Part shown: positions 1 to 8,776 of the stretch, one piece after another
How positions within the stretch are numbered: the first letter of the stretch is position 1
Layout: every line of letters begins with the position of its first letter
Assembly (NCBI GenBank): GCA_025655555.1
Contig: JAHXIQ010000002.1
Coordinates: 186,001 to 250,000, forward strand
Length of the DNA: 64,000 bases
Direction of reading: 5' to 3'
Origin: Candidatus Thiodiazotropha sp. (ex Myrtea sp. 'scaly one' KF741663)
GTDB lineage: Bacteria > Pseudomonadota > Gammaproteobacteria > Chromatiales > Chromatiaceae
Made by a program: the position numbers and the translations under genes
Notes under the pieces: model-generated
Database searches by the model: none
What the model saw: only the letters and a program-made list of their open reading frames with translations
Told to the model about the DNA's origin: nothing

Positions 1-701
1 AAATCACCAAAATACTCTATAAAAATCCGCCTGAGCGATCGATTCTCGAGCTCTACAGAAACTACCAAAGCGCACTTGAAAAGGACGGCGTCACCCTCCT
101 CTATGAATGCAATCAGAAAAAGAAGACGTGTGTGGACGGTTATGTCGGCGCTCACCTGAGACAGCAATTCGGCATTCACGCCATCGGCAATAAGGATGGG
201 CGTTATATGTTTGCCAGACTTCAACAAGAAGGACAGGTTGCTTATATCGTCCTGGCCGTGGGCAATCAAAGCACCGACGTGCATGTGATTGAAATGAAGC
301 AGATGGAGACTGGCCAGGTCGCGCTCAATGTCTCCGCACTCACCGAGGATCTCGACAGACAAGGCTATGTCGTGGTTGAGGGTATCTATTTCGATACCAA
401 TAAGACAGATCTCAAAGCGGAGTCCAAACCCGCAATCGATCAAGTGGTCAAACTGCTCAACAAACGACCAGGCCTAAAGCTCTATGTGGTAGGACATACG
501 GATATGCAAGGCAGCCTGGGCCACAATATCAGCCTTTCAGAAGGACGTGCCAAATCAGTCGTTGAGACTTTGGTTAAGCAGCATGCCGTTTCTGCGGAAC
601 GACTGGAAGGCAAAGGCGTGGGACCACTGGCACCCGTTGCCAGCAATAGCCAGGATAGCGGTCGCTCAAAGAACCGGCGGGTGGTATTGGTACAACGTTA
701 G
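1..701 (+). CDS. OmpA-family protein, C-terminal part (5' end outside window)
   Basis: The reading frame is open from base 3, so the start lies upstream and only about 233 residues are visible. The last ~105 residues are an OmpA-like peptidoglycan-binding domain: an FDTNKTDLK strand, the VVGHTDMQG motif and a closing SKNRRVV segment. Such domains bind peptidoglycan and tether an outer-membrane or periplasmic protein to the wall. The part before it resembles the DUF4892 region often found ahead of this domain in gammaproteobacteria, but that match is from memory. A GTG at 132 is only an internal codon. The gene ends with TAG and is followed about 100 bases later by a strong hairpin. Confidence 0.85.
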   Translation, partial: ITKILYKNPPERSILELYRNYQSALEKDGVTLLYECNQKKKTCVDGYVGAHLRQQFGIHAIGNKDGRYMFARLQQEGQVAYIVLAVGNQSTDVHVIEMKQMETGQVALNVSALTEDLDRQGYVVVEGIYFDTNKTDLKAESKPAIDQVVKLLNKRPGLKLYVVGHTDMQGSLGHNISLSEGRAKSVVETLVKQHAVSAERLEGKGVGPLAPVASNSQDSGRSKNRRVVLVQR

Positions 702-800
702 ATTCACAAACCTAACAACGAATAAACCTACACACTTTAGAACTGACAATTACAATTCAATCAAGTCTGCATTGATAAAGCGAGCTTGTTCACGATCAAC

Positions 801-826
801 CCGGCCCATCAATACTGATGGGCCGG
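801..826 (+). terminator. Strong hairpin, terminator-like, copy 1
   Basis: Perfect 10-bp stem, CCGGCCCATC against GATGGGCCGG, with a six-base loop, about 100 bases after the OmpA-family stop. It is followed by TTCTAGG rather than a clear T run, so intrinsic termination is plausible but not certain. The same stem with a different loop occurs at 4293-4318, so it is either a shared terminator module or a dispersed repeat. Confidence 0.5.
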
Positions 827-945
827 TTCTAGGTAACAGCGTAGGGCGACTGAATAGAAGGGATCTCTTCGATTGCGGAGTCTCCGGTTCTCAGACACAA
901 TCCGGTGCCTACCCGTTCGTATTCTTCTTCATGGAGTCATTGCGT

Positions 946-1962
946 ATGGATCCGTTCACTCAGATATTGCTCGGTGCGGCCGTCGGTCACGCGACGCTAG
1001 GTGCACGTGTCGGCCGCAAGGCGCTCTTCTGGGGGGCAGTATTCGGTGGGATGCCCGATCTTGACGTGCTCATACCCCATGCGGACGAGGTGGCGGCCAT
1101 CACCAACCACCGTGGCTTCAGCCACTCCCTGGTCACGCACACCATCGTTGCGCCGGTTCTGGGTGCGGGACTCGCACGCCTGCATGCGAGAGAAGGTGCG
1201 TCAATCACTCGCTGGACCCTGCTCGTGTGGCTCGCGCTTGCAACACACGCCTTGCTCGATGCGACCACCATCTACGGTACACAGCTCTTCTGGCCGAGCG
1301 CGGGGCCGCCGGTCGGGCTCGGCAGCATCTTTATTATCGACCCCCTGTATACGCTGCCACTGCTCATCGGGGTGCTTTGGGCTGCGTTCGCCAGGCGCAA
1401 GTTGATTTTCGGACGACGCGCGAACAGGGTTGGCCTGGGCCTGAGTACTGCCTATCTCGCAGGTGCCATCTTCATCCAGGCGCAGGTTCGTGACATCGCT
1501 GAGAGTGAACTGACCCGCCAGGGCGTTACGTACGATCGGCTGATAACGACGCCGACACCATTCAATCTGTTGCTCTGGCGCGTGGTCGCGATGGTGCCGC
1601 ATGGCTACCGGGAAGGTTACTATTCGCTGCTCGACCCGTTACCCGAGATCCGGTTCGTACAGTATCCAAGCAACGAAAGCCTGCTCTCGTCGGTCGATGA
1701 TGCGCCCGCAGTGACGCGGCTGCGCTGGTTCACCCGGGGCTTCTATCGCGTGCGTGAGATCGATGGTCGATTGGAGATCACCGATTTGCGCATGGGCTTC
1801 GAACCGCGCTACGCGTTCTCCTTCGTTGTCGGTCACCGACAGGATGGAGTCATAGGCCCGTTGATCCCACCCGAACGCGCCCCCGCCGAATACCCCGATG
1901 CCGAGGCTTTGCGGTGGGTGTGGCTGCGAATGCTTGGCGAGACAGATGCGAACTTAGAATAA
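946..1962 (+). CDS. YdjM/DUF457-type membrane-bound metal-dependent hydrolase
   Basis: A 338-residue inner-membrane protein. The N-terminus (MDPFTQILLGAAVGHATLG) and the motifs GGMPDLDVL and HRGFSHSL match the YdjM-like membrane-bound metal-dependent hydrolase family (DUF457), whose His and Asp residues probably bind metal. Several hydrophobic helices follow, for example around residues 85-105 and 125-145, then a soluble C-terminal region of about 140 residues. The ATG at 946 is preferred because GGAG lies at 933-936 with suitable spacing; another ATG at 931 is in frame, and the frame stays open back to 547, inside the preceding gene. Substrate unknown. It stands alone between non-coding gaps. 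Confidence 0.8.
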   Translation: MDPFTQILLGAAVGHATLGARVGRKALFWGAVFGGMPDLDVLIPHADEVAAITNHRGFSHSLVTHTIVAPVLGAGLARLHAREGASITRWTLLVWLALATHALLDATTIYGTQLFWPSAGPPVGLGSIFIIDPLYTLPLLIGVLWAAFARRKLIFGRRANRVGLGLSTAYLAGAIFIQAQVRDIAESELTRQGVTYDRLITTPTPFNLLLWRVVAMVPHGYREGYYSLLDPLPEIRFVQYPSNESLLSSVDDAPAVTRLRWFTRGFYRVREIDGRLEITDLRMGFEPRYAFSFVVGHRQDGVIGPLIPPERAPAEYPDAEALRWVWLRMLGETDANLE

Positions 1963-2025
1963 ATGTGTGACATCAGAAGTAAAAAGCGGTCGATGACAAA
2001 TGATGAGCTATCGTATTTTAAATCT

Positions 2026-2040
2026 CAGACCCCTTTTTCT
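2026..2040 (+). repeat. CAGACCCC-T-run repeat, copy 1
   Basis: The sequence CAGACCCCTTTTTCT lies upstream of the tautomerase-like gene, and a near-identical direct copy (with one C fewer and one T more) lies just after that gene at 2583-2596. GGGTCAGACCC-type short repeats are familiar from gammaproteobacterial intergenic DNA; the function of this one is not evident. Confidence 0.4.
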
Positions 2041-2146
2041 TTCCCAAACTAACAAAGCATTTCAGTCGTCAGACAAACCAAGGGCACTTTACTTAATCAC
2101 TCAATGTAGCTTCAGAACACCAAGTTAGATGCAATAAGGAGAGCCC

Positions 2147-2539
2147 ATGCCTCACCTGCAATTTGAAATCAACCAAAAGATTGAAACCAAGATTAAAGAT
2201 CGATTTGTGAATGATATTCGAGACTGCTATTCACAAGTCATGGATACCGATACCGGCCATATTGCAATCTCAATAAGAGAATATGACAAATACAACCTGA
2301 CAATAGGACGGGCCGAACCGGAAGAGAACATCTGCTTAATGAACTTAGATATACGTGATGGCCGCACCATAGAACAACGAAGGGATTTGGCGCTCAAATA
2401 TATGGATATCGTTAATACACACTTCAATGTTGACACCAAGAATCAATATATTACTTTCACCCAACATCCCGGTGAGGATTTTCATCTGGTTGAAAAGTAT
2501 CTAGCAGGATGGGAAGCAAACGAAAACCCATTTGTATAG
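2147..2539 (+). CDS. Tautomerase-superfamily-like protein
   Basis: A 130-residue protein beginning Met-Pro, so the N-terminal proline needed for tautomerase chemistry would be exposed once Met is removed. The pattern of a first strand ending in FEIN, a central helix, an IAISIREYD strand, and a second half with MNLDIRDGRT and a long helix fits the double beta-alpha-beta layout of MIF/cis-CaaD-like tautomerases of about 130 residues. The exact substrate cannot be predicted. AAGGAG at 2136-2141 sets the start clearly. The gene is visibly more AT-rich than its neighbours and is flanked by direct CAGACCC(C)T-run repeats, which suggests acquisition. Confidence 0.6.
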   Translation: MPHLQFEINQKIETKIKDRFVNDIRDCYSQVMDTDTGHIAISIREYDKYNLTIGRAEPEENICLMNLDIRDGRTIEQRRDLALKYMDIVNTHFNVDTKNQYITFTQHPGEDFHLVEKYLAGWEANENPFV

Positions 2540-2577
2540 AGACTTGCCATTGCTAAAGGGTGATTGAGCGCAAAAAT

Positions 2578-2601
2578 GGGTCAGACCCTTTTTTCTGTGC
2601 C
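2578..2601 (+). repeat. GGGTCAGACCC palindrome plus T-run, copy 2
   Basis: GGGTCAGACCC at 2578-2588 is a near-perfect palindrome followed by a run of Ts, so it could also terminate transcription of the tautomerase gene weakly. It shares CAGACCC and the T run with 2026-2040; the two copies bracket the tautomerase gene as direct repeats. Confidence 0.45.
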
Positions 2602-2637
2602 ACAATCTAAATTTTATTAATTCATTAAGTGATATTC

Positions 2638-3240
2638 ATGAAAATCATATATCGCCCAGCGACTACTGATGACAGTCGCTTTATTGCCAGCATGATCGAT
2701 ATCGCATCAGATGGAATAGCAACTTTAGAATGGCAGGAGACATGTAATGAACAGGCAGGCCAAACAGCATTAGATGTGGGCAGTGAATGGTATGAACGTG
2801 ATGAAGGTGAATATAGTTATCGCAATTGTTTAATTGCAGAAACCGACCGTCCGATTGGCATGATCCTGTCATTTCCAATTACTAAAGACAATTTCAGCGA
2901 AGACGGCAAGCCACCACCATATGAGGCCAACGATATCTATGCCCCGTATAAATATCTGGAAGCGCTAAACAGCTGGTACATATGTGGTGTTGCCGTATTG
3001 CCTGAATTTCGTAAGCAGGGTATTGGTGAACAGTTAATAACGCTATCAATAGAAGAAGGTAAGCGACAGGGATTTAGAAATGTTAGCTTAATTGCAGTCT
3101 ATGATAAAAAGGGATTAATTTCATACTATGAATCACTGGGGTTTAAAGTCACCCGCAAAGCTCCGATTGTTGAACACCCTGGCATTCGCGTAAAGGGAGA
3201 AGTTGTGCTGATGGAAACCTGTCCGCAGATGTCTGAATAA
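2638..3240 (+). CDS. GNAT-family N-acetyltransferase
   Basis: A 200-residue single-domain acetyltransferase. The acetyl-CoA-binding motif A is clear: a VAVLPEFRKQGIGEQL segment with the R-x-Q-G-I-G core near residues 120-135. It is followed by a strand with SLIAVYDKKG and the YYESLGFK motif typical of GNAT C-termini. The acceptor substrate is unknown. The ATG at 2638 is preferred over an in-frame GTG at 2629; neither has a convincing ribosome-binding site. AT-rich compared with the housekeeping genes, consistent with horizontal acquisition. It does not appear to be in an operon. Confidence 0.85.
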   Translation: MKIIYRPATTDDSRFIASMIDIASDGIATLEWQETCNEQAGQTALDVGSEWYERDEGEYSYRNCLIAETDRPIGMILSFPITKDNFSEDGKPPPYEANDIYAPYKYLEALNSWYICGVAVLPEFRKQGIGEQLITLSIEEGKRQGFRNVSLIAVYDKKGLISYYESLGFKVTRKAPIVEHPGIRVKGEVVLMETCPQMSE

Positions 3241-3441
3241 TTCTGAATTCCAAGTACTGCGTTAAAGACATAAGGGGAGACAGAACGCTATCGCACTGTC
3301 CTACAAACGCTGATCCTAGTCTGTTCGGATATGCCGCATACACGACTTTTGAGGAATAGCGGGGAATTATTGATTCGCACTAAATCTAAACTCAGCCCAA
3401 TGAGGTAAACTTCTCAACTTTTTTAAGAATCTAATAATGGA

Positions 3442-4080
3442 ATGCCAAGTCAATCTATCGCTAGGCCTATGAATCAATCTTCACTACAACTCCGTCCCGC
3501 CGCACCCATCTTCGAAGAGGGCTTGGCGTTCGCCCGCTATCTCGACATTGCCGCCGAGGGATTTTTCCGACTTATGCTCGGACGGAACGCTGCAGAAATC
3601 ATCGCCAGGGCGTACAGTCGACCCGACCACGATCTCTCCTACCAGTACGTCACCTTTGCCGAGCGCGACAAGATCATTGTTGGCATGGTATCGGGTTATT
3701 CGGCAGCACAACACCGCCTCTCATCAGACGCTCCTTTGAAGCAAGCTGCAGGCGGGCAGTATCTGCGCATGGCGGTCGTAACGACGGTGTTTGCCAGGCT
3801 CCTTCAAGTTCTCGACACGATCAAGGATAAAGATTTTTACATTCAGGCCATTGCAGTCGATAACACACTTCGCGGTGAAGGCATCGGTTCCATCCTTTTC
3901 GATTTCATTGAGAATCAGGCGGTCATCAGTGGATCAGACCACCTGTCGTTAGATGTTTCCGCCGGTAACGTTAGTGCGCAAAAATTCTATAAAAAACACG
4001 GCATGCACGTTGAGTCGAGCTGGCCTAAGCATTGGGTTATTCCCGGATTCAGGCTCTACCGATTCACCAAACACCTCTGA
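3442..4080 (+). CDS. GNAT-family N-acetyltransferase
   Basis: A 212-residue acetyltransferase unrelated in sequence to the one at 2638. The coenzyme A motif reads IQAIAVDNTLRGEGIGSIL around residues 133-151, with R-G-E-G-I-G binding the pyrophosphate, followed by LDVSAGNVSAQKFYKKHGM, the usual GNAT motif B. The acceptor is unknown. ATG at 3442 gives the longest form; a second in-frame ATG at 3469 is equally possible, because neither has a strong ribosome-binding site. GC content is closer to the bulk of the window than the preceding two genes. Confidence 0.82.
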   Translation: MPSQSIARPMNQSSLQLRPAAPIFEEGLAFARYLDIAAEGFFRLMLGRNAAEIIARAYSRPDHDLSYQYVTFAERDKIIVGMVSGYSAAQHRLSSDAPLKQAAGGQYLRMAVVTTVFARLLQVLDTIKDKDFYIQAIAVDNTLRGEGIGSILFDFIENQAVISGSDHLSLDVSAGNVSAQKFYKKHGMHVESSWPKHWVIPGFRLYRFTKHL

Positions 4081-4292
4081 CGGAAAGAACCCCAATATGC
4101 TTGCGTAAATAGATGACTTTATCTGAGGAACCGATAGAAAACATAACCAAGGACTTGGCGAAATTTAAAGGGGCAAAGTCCCTAACCCATCCATTTCACA
4201 GACCTAGAAAAGAGATGAATGGCCTGCCGAGCACTCGCACTGATTTAAGAGAGGCAGTTTGCCATCGTTATCTATGAGCATGTCGATTCGGC

Positions 4293-4318
4293 CCGGCCCA
4301 TCTGAAATGATGGGCCGG
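4293..4318 (-). terminator. Strong hairpin, terminator-like, copy 2
   Basis: Perfect 10-bp stem identical to that at 801-826 (CCGGCCCATC / GATGGGCCGG) with loop TGAAAT. It sits 16 bases beyond the stop of the minus-strand RND pump gene and also downstream of the plus-strand GNAT gene, so it could serve either. No T run is present on either strand, which weakens an intrinsic-terminator reading. Confidence 0.5.
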
Positions 4319-4334
4319 ATATCAGGCAGATGTC

Positions 4335-7300
4335 TCACTCACTCGCACGAATGAACTCGATCCGGTTGCGCATCGCGGCATAGTAGACCACTGGAATGAC
4401 CACCAACGTCAACACTGTCGAAACGAACAAACCAAAGATTAATGAAACCGCCAGGCCGCTGAAGATGGGATCATCGAGAATGAAGAAGCCACCCGCCATG
4501 GCCGCTACCGCTGTGAGGGCGATCGGCTTGGCACGCACTGCGGCAGAATTGATCACCGCCTTCTCCAACGCCATACCTTCACGTACCTGCTGATTGACGA
4601 AGTCTACAAGCAGGATCGAGTTACGCACGATGATACCGGCCAGGGCAATCATGCCGATCATGGAAGTGGCGGTGAACTGGGTTGATCCCGTCAACCAGTG
4701 CAGCAGGGCATGACCGGGAAGGATACCGATCAGGGTCAGGGGAATGGGCGCCATGATCACCAGCGGCACCAAGTAGGAGCGGAACTGGGCCACCACCAAC
4801 AGGTAGATCATCAACAACCCCACTGAATAGGCGATACCCATATCGCGGAAGGTTTCGTAGGTGATCTGCCACTCGCCGTCCCACTTCAGGCTGTAGGCAT
4901 AGGGGTTCTCAGGCTGCTGCAGAAACCACTGCTCGATACTCCCTTCGGAGAGCTGGCCGGAGATATCGAACAGGCCGTATAGCGGACTGTCGGTCTCCCC
5001 TGCCATGTCACCAGTGACATAGACCACCGGCAGCAGATCCTTGTGGTGAATGGAGTACTCCCGTACACGCGGGATCACCTGCACGATCTCCGACAAGGGT
5101 ACCAGTTCCCCTGTCTGTGAGCGCACCCGCAGGGAGAGGACCTGATCCAGATCGGCCTTGTCGGCCTCTGAATATTCGATTCGAATCGGCACCGCGTACT
5201 TCAGATTCTCTCCGTGCAGGAAGCTGGCATCCTCTCCACCCAGTACGGTAGAAAGTGCCTCGGCCACCGCGCTTTGTGCCACGCCGAGCCGTGACGCCTT
5301 GGCCCGGTCCACCCAGACCACGAACTTGGCCGAGGGGTACTCCACGCTGTCGTCTACATCGATGATGTCGGGGGTGTTCTCAAACACACTGCGGATCTCC
5401 CACGCGGCTTCCGTCTGGCCCTCGTAGTCGAGACCATAGACCTCTGCAACCAGGGGCGACATCACTGGCGGACCCGGCGGCACCTCCACCACTTTCACAT
5501 TACCGTTGTACTCTTTGGCGATGACCTGCAACGGTTCCCGTACCGCAAGAGCGACCTCGTGACTCTTGCGATCCCGATGGTGTTTGTCCACCAGATTGAC
5601 CTGGATATCGCCCAGGTGGGCGCCTTCACGCAGATAGTACTGGCGCACCAGCCCGTTGAAACCGATGGGTGAAGCGGTACCGGCATACACCTGGTAATCG
5701 GTCACCTCATCGACCCGGCCCAGGTAGTCCCCCAGCTCGTCCAGCACCCGCGTGGTCTGTTCCAGGCTGGTGCCTTCCGGCATGTCGAGCACCACCTGAA
5801 ACTCCGACTTGTTGTCGAACGGCAACATCTTCAGCACCACTGATTTGGTTGCTACCAGGGAGATCGAAGCGGCAATCAGCAGCATGATCGATCCCAGCAA
5901 TATCCAGCGCATCCGATTACCGCGACTGCCCACCAGGAAAGGTGTCATCACCCGGGTGAAGAATCGGCTCAGCTTCGTCTCCGCCTGTTCATCAAGGGCA
6001 TGAGACGCAATATGCTCTGCCTGACTGGCGAGTATCCGGTTGGTCAACCATGGGGTGAAGACAAAGGCCACCACCAGGGAGATCATCATGCCGGTACTGG
6101 CATTGATCGGGATCGGGCTCATATAGGGCCCCATCAGGCCGGTAACAAAGGCCATCGGCAGCAGGGCCGCGATGACGGTAAAGGTGGCCAGGATGGTCGG
6201 GCCACCCACTTCGTCCACTGCTTTCGGAATGGCTTCACGCAGGTTAGTGGCGCCCAACTGCAGATGCCGGTGGATGTTCTCCACAACCACGATGGCATCG
6301 TCCACCAGGATGCCGATGGAGAAGATCAGGGCAAACAGGGAGACCCGGTTGAGGGTAAAGCCCCAGGCCCAGGAGGCAAACAGGGTGATGGCCAGGGTCA
6401 CCACCACTGCGGCACCCACGATAAAAGCTTCACGCCAACCGATGGTCAGCAGGACCAACACCACCACCGAGAGGGTGGCGAAAGCGAGCTTGGTGATCAG
6501 CTTGTTGGCCTTGGCCTCAGCCGTCTGGCCGTAATTACGGGTGATGGTGGCCTGCACCCCCTCAGGGATGAAGACACCTTCAAGCTGGCGGAAGCGGTCG
6601 ATCACCGCCTTGGAGATATCCACCGCATTGGTGCCCGCCTTTTTGGCCACAGCGATAGTCACCGCCGGAAACTTTCCGCCCCGGGGAAGATCTTTAATGT
6701 CGCCCTGGGGACCCACACCCATCCAGACATACTGCTGCGGCAGATCGGCCTTGTGCGTCACTTCGGCTACATCCCGCAGATAGACAGCCTTACCCTCACG
6801 CACACCGATCACCAGCGCCTCGATCTCCTCGGGAGAGGTGAGGAAGGTGCCTGCCTGCACCAGCAGTTCCCGGTTGTCTGCAGTGACGGTGATATTGTCA
6901 CGGATATGGTTGCCTGCCTGCAGGGCGGTTCTGAGATCGCTCAGATCAATCCCGTGACCTGCCAGCGCCTGGGGGTCGAGCAGCACGTGAACCACCCGGT
7001 CGGGATTACCGATGGTGTAGATATCCCGGGTGCCCGGCACCCGTTTCAGCTCGGATTCGATGGCATGAGCCACCTGTCCCAGCTCGAAGGCGCCCACTGC
7101 CGGATCCTCCGACCAGAGGGTCGCCGTGACGATAGGCACATCGTCGATGCCCTTTGGCTTGATGATTGGTTGTCCCACACCGAGACCCTGGGGCAGCCAG
7201 TCCTGATTCGCATAGACCTTGGCGAACAGACGCACGATGGCGTCCTCACGATCTTCACCCACCACATACTGTACGGTCAGCACCGCCATGCCGGGGCGGG

Positions 7301-7568
7301 AGACAGAGTAGACATGTTTGATGCCGTCGATCTCCGACAGCACCTGCTCAGCCGGGGTGGCGACCAGATTCTCAATCTCCTCTGCCGTCGCACCCGGGAA
7401 CGGGATGAAGACATTAGCGAAGGTGACGTTGATCTGCGGCTCCTCCTCCCTGGGTGTCACCATGACAGCGAACACCCCAAGCAGGAGACCCACCAAAGCC
7501 AGCAGCGGGGTGATCTCTGTGATCAGGAATTGCTTGGCAATCCCACCCGAGATGCCCAATTTACTCAT
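4335..7568 (-). CDS. RND-family efflux pump, inner-membrane transporter subunit
   Basis: A 1077-residue resistance-nodulation-division transporter, full length for the family. It has the expected first helix (residues 17-37), a periplasmic porter domain, and the TM4 proton-relay motif ILVDDAIVVVEN with paired aspartates at 423-424. A second set of helices follows, including GIIVRNSILLVDF near the C-terminus. It takes substrates from the periplasm or inner membrane and exports them, driven by protons, through a trimeric pump joined to an adaptor and an outer-membrane channel. Its start overlaps the end of the adaptor gene by 8 bases, so they are one operon. Sequence style is of the AcrB/MexB-like hydrophobe class rather than the CusA metal class, but the substrate cannot be read from sequence. 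No outer-membrane channel gene is adjacent. Confidence 0.92.
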   Translation of the reverse strand: MSKLGISGGIAKQFLITEITPLLALVGLLLGVFAVMVTPREEEPQINVTFANVFIPFPGATAEEIENLVATPAEQVLSEIDGIKHVYSVSRPGMAVLTVQYVVGEDREDAIVRLFAKVYANQDWLPQGLGVGQPIIKPKGIDDVPIVTATLWSEDPAVGAFELGQVAHAIESELKRVPGTRDIYTIGNPDRVVHVLLDPQALAGHGIDLSDLRTALQAGNHIRDNITVTADNRELLVQAGTFLTSPEEIEALVIGVREGKAVYLRDVAEVTHKADLPQQYVWMGVGPQGDIKDLPRGGKFPAVTIAVAKKAGTNAVDISKAVIDRFRQLEGVFIPEGVQATITRNYGQTAEAKANKLITKLAFATLSVVVLVLLTIGWREAFIVGAAVVVTLAITLFASWAWGFTLNRVSLFALIFSIGILVDDAIVVVENIHRHLQLGATNLREAIPKAVDEVGGPTILATFTVIAALLPMAFVTGLMGPYMSPIPINASTGMMISLVVAFVFTPWLTNRILASQAEHIASHALDEQAETKLSRFFTRVMTPFLVGSRGNRMRWILLGSIMLLIAASISLVATKSVVLKMLPFDNKSEFQVVLDMPEGTSLEQTTRVLDELGDYLGRVDEVTDYQVYAGTASPIGFNGLVRQYYLREGAHLGDIQVNLVDKHHRDRKSHEVALAVREPLQVIAKEYNGNVKVVEVPPGPPVMSPLVAEVYGLDYEGQTEAAWEIRSVFENTPDIIDVDDSVEYPSAKFVVWVDRAKASRLGVAQSAVAEALSTVLGGEDASFLHGENLKYAVPIRIEYSEADKADLDQVLSLRVRSQTGELVPLSEIVQVIPRVREYSIHHKDLLPVVYVTGDMAGETDSPLYGLFDISGQLSEGSIEQWFLQQPENPYAYSLKWDGEWQITYETFRDMGIAYSVGLLMIYLLVVAQFRSYLVPLVIMAPIPLTLIGILPGHALLHWLTGSTQFTATSMIGMIALAGIIVRNSILLVDFVNQQVREGMALEKAVINSAAVRAKPIALTAVAAMAGGFFILDDPIFSGLAVSLIFGLFVSTVLTLVVIPVVYYAAMRNRIEFIRASE

Positions 7569-8610
7569 GGTGGCCCTCCGCCAGCTGCTGCTTTAGCAAG
7601 GCGGCCGCCGCCACAGGGTCTGTCGCCACCGACTCACCGGGGGAGAGACCTGCAATCACCGAAAGCATCTCCCCGCCCACCGGCTGCCCGGCTCGGATAT
7701 GGCGGAAGCTGACTTTTCCGTCTTTCTTGACCACATAGACGGCGGTCACCTCCGAGCGATAGACCACCGCCTCGCGGGGCACTACCAGCTCCTGTTTTAC
7801 GCCGGTAACGAAAGCAGTCTTGACGAACATACCGGGGAAGAGATCCTTCACGCCATCCGGCAGGTCAACCCGCACCTTGAAGGTATTACTGCTCTGGTCG
7901 GCAAAGGGGAAGATAGTGAGCCCGACCCCCTCGATCGTCTCACCCGAGGGCAGTAGTACACGGGCCTTTCCCTGCTCACGGATCACGGGGATCAGGCTTT
8001 GCGGCATATCCACGGTGACCCGAAGCTGGTCCAGGGAGATTCCGCTCATGAGCTTTTGTCCGGGTGAGGCAACCTCGCCCACTTCCACATGGCGCTGGGT
8101 CACGATACCACTGTAGGGGGCTTTCACCCGGGTGTATTCGAGCTGCTCGGTTACCTGCGCCAGACGGGCATCGGCGGCATCCTTACGGGCTCGGGCCGAT
8201 TTCAGTCCTGCAGTGGATTTGTCCAGTTGGGCTTGGGAGGTGAGCTTGCGGGAGAAGAGATCCTTGGTGCGCTTGAAGTCGTCCTGCGCCTCTTTGAGTC
8301 GTGCAGCGGCCTCCTTGCGATCGGCCTTGGCCTGGTTCAGGCCCGCCTGTTGCTCGGTATCTTTCAGACGGATGACAACCTTGCCCGCTTCGACGAAATC
8401 GTCCACATCGAAGAGTATCTCTTCCACCTGGCCCTGGGTCTGGGCGGAAAGCGTGGTCCGGTTGATCGCCTCCACATCCCCGTCGAGCCAGAACTCTCTC
8501 GCGGTCTCCCGCTTGTTTGCCGTTGCCGTTTCGAGTTCCGCCGCCGCTGTCGATATAAAACCCGACAGCAGAGCGAGGCTGAAAAGCAGTTGTCCCAAAA
8601 AGCGCATCAT
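7561..8610 (-). CDS. RND efflux periplasmic adaptor (membrane fusion protein)
   Basis: A 349-residue HlyD/AcrA-like adaptor. An N-terminal signal sequence (residues 1-24, ending around STAAA) sends it to the periplasm. Residues 45-75 form the first lipoyl half-motif (QGQVEEILFDVDDFVEAG), residues 85-145 a long alpha-helical hairpin rich in Ala, Lys and Glu, then the second lipoyl half (YSGIVTQRHVEVGEVASPGQ) and beta-barrel regions. It bridges the pump encoded immediately downstream to an outer-membrane channel. Two adjacent ATG codons (8610 and 8607) could start it. Divergent from ubiD across about 165 bases that must hold both promoters. Confidence 0.92.
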   Translation of the reverse strand: MMRFLGQLLFSLALLSGFISTAAAELETATANKRETAREFWLDGDVEAINRTTLSAQTQGQVEEILFDVDDFVEAGKVVIRLKDTEQQAGLNQAKADRKEAAARLKEAQDDFKRTKDLFSRKLTSQAQLDKSTAGLKSARARKDAADARLAQVTEQLEYTRVKAPYSGIVTQRHVEVGEVASPGQKLMSGISLDQLRVTVDMPQSLIPVIREQGKARVLLPSGETIEGVGLTIFPFADQSSNTFKVRVDLPDGVKDLFPGMFVKTAFVTGVKQELVVPREAVVYRSEVTAVYVVKKDGKVSFRHIRAGQPVGGEMLSVIAGLSPGESVATDPVAAAALLKQQLAEGHHE

Positions 8611-8776
8611 GGATCGGCTCCGATTAGTATATTAGATTTTCCTTATATTAGTCTTTTACTCGGATATTTCAACCAAATATCTCAATCGTCTAGAGAAATG
8701 TGATCGATGCCCATCGCTTGACCCTGTCCCCCCCTCTGGTAATGTCGGGATCAAATCATCAAAAATAGCCATCGCC

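Noticed and set aside
547..945. Upstream extension of the YdjM-type hydrolase frame
   Set aside because: It runs through the end of the OmpA-family gene and a terminator hairpin; the ribosome-binding site at 933-936 supports the start at 946.
6000..7712. Long plus-strand open frame of 570 codons opposite the RND pump
   Set aside because: His/Gly/Asp/Gln-rich composition and exact overlap with a conserved transporter show it is only the antisense shadow of that GC-rich gene.
4335..8610. Heavy-metal (CusA/CzcA) class for the RND pump
   Set aside because: No Met-triad or His-rich metal-site signature was seen and the adaptor lacks metal-binding extensions; left as general RND.
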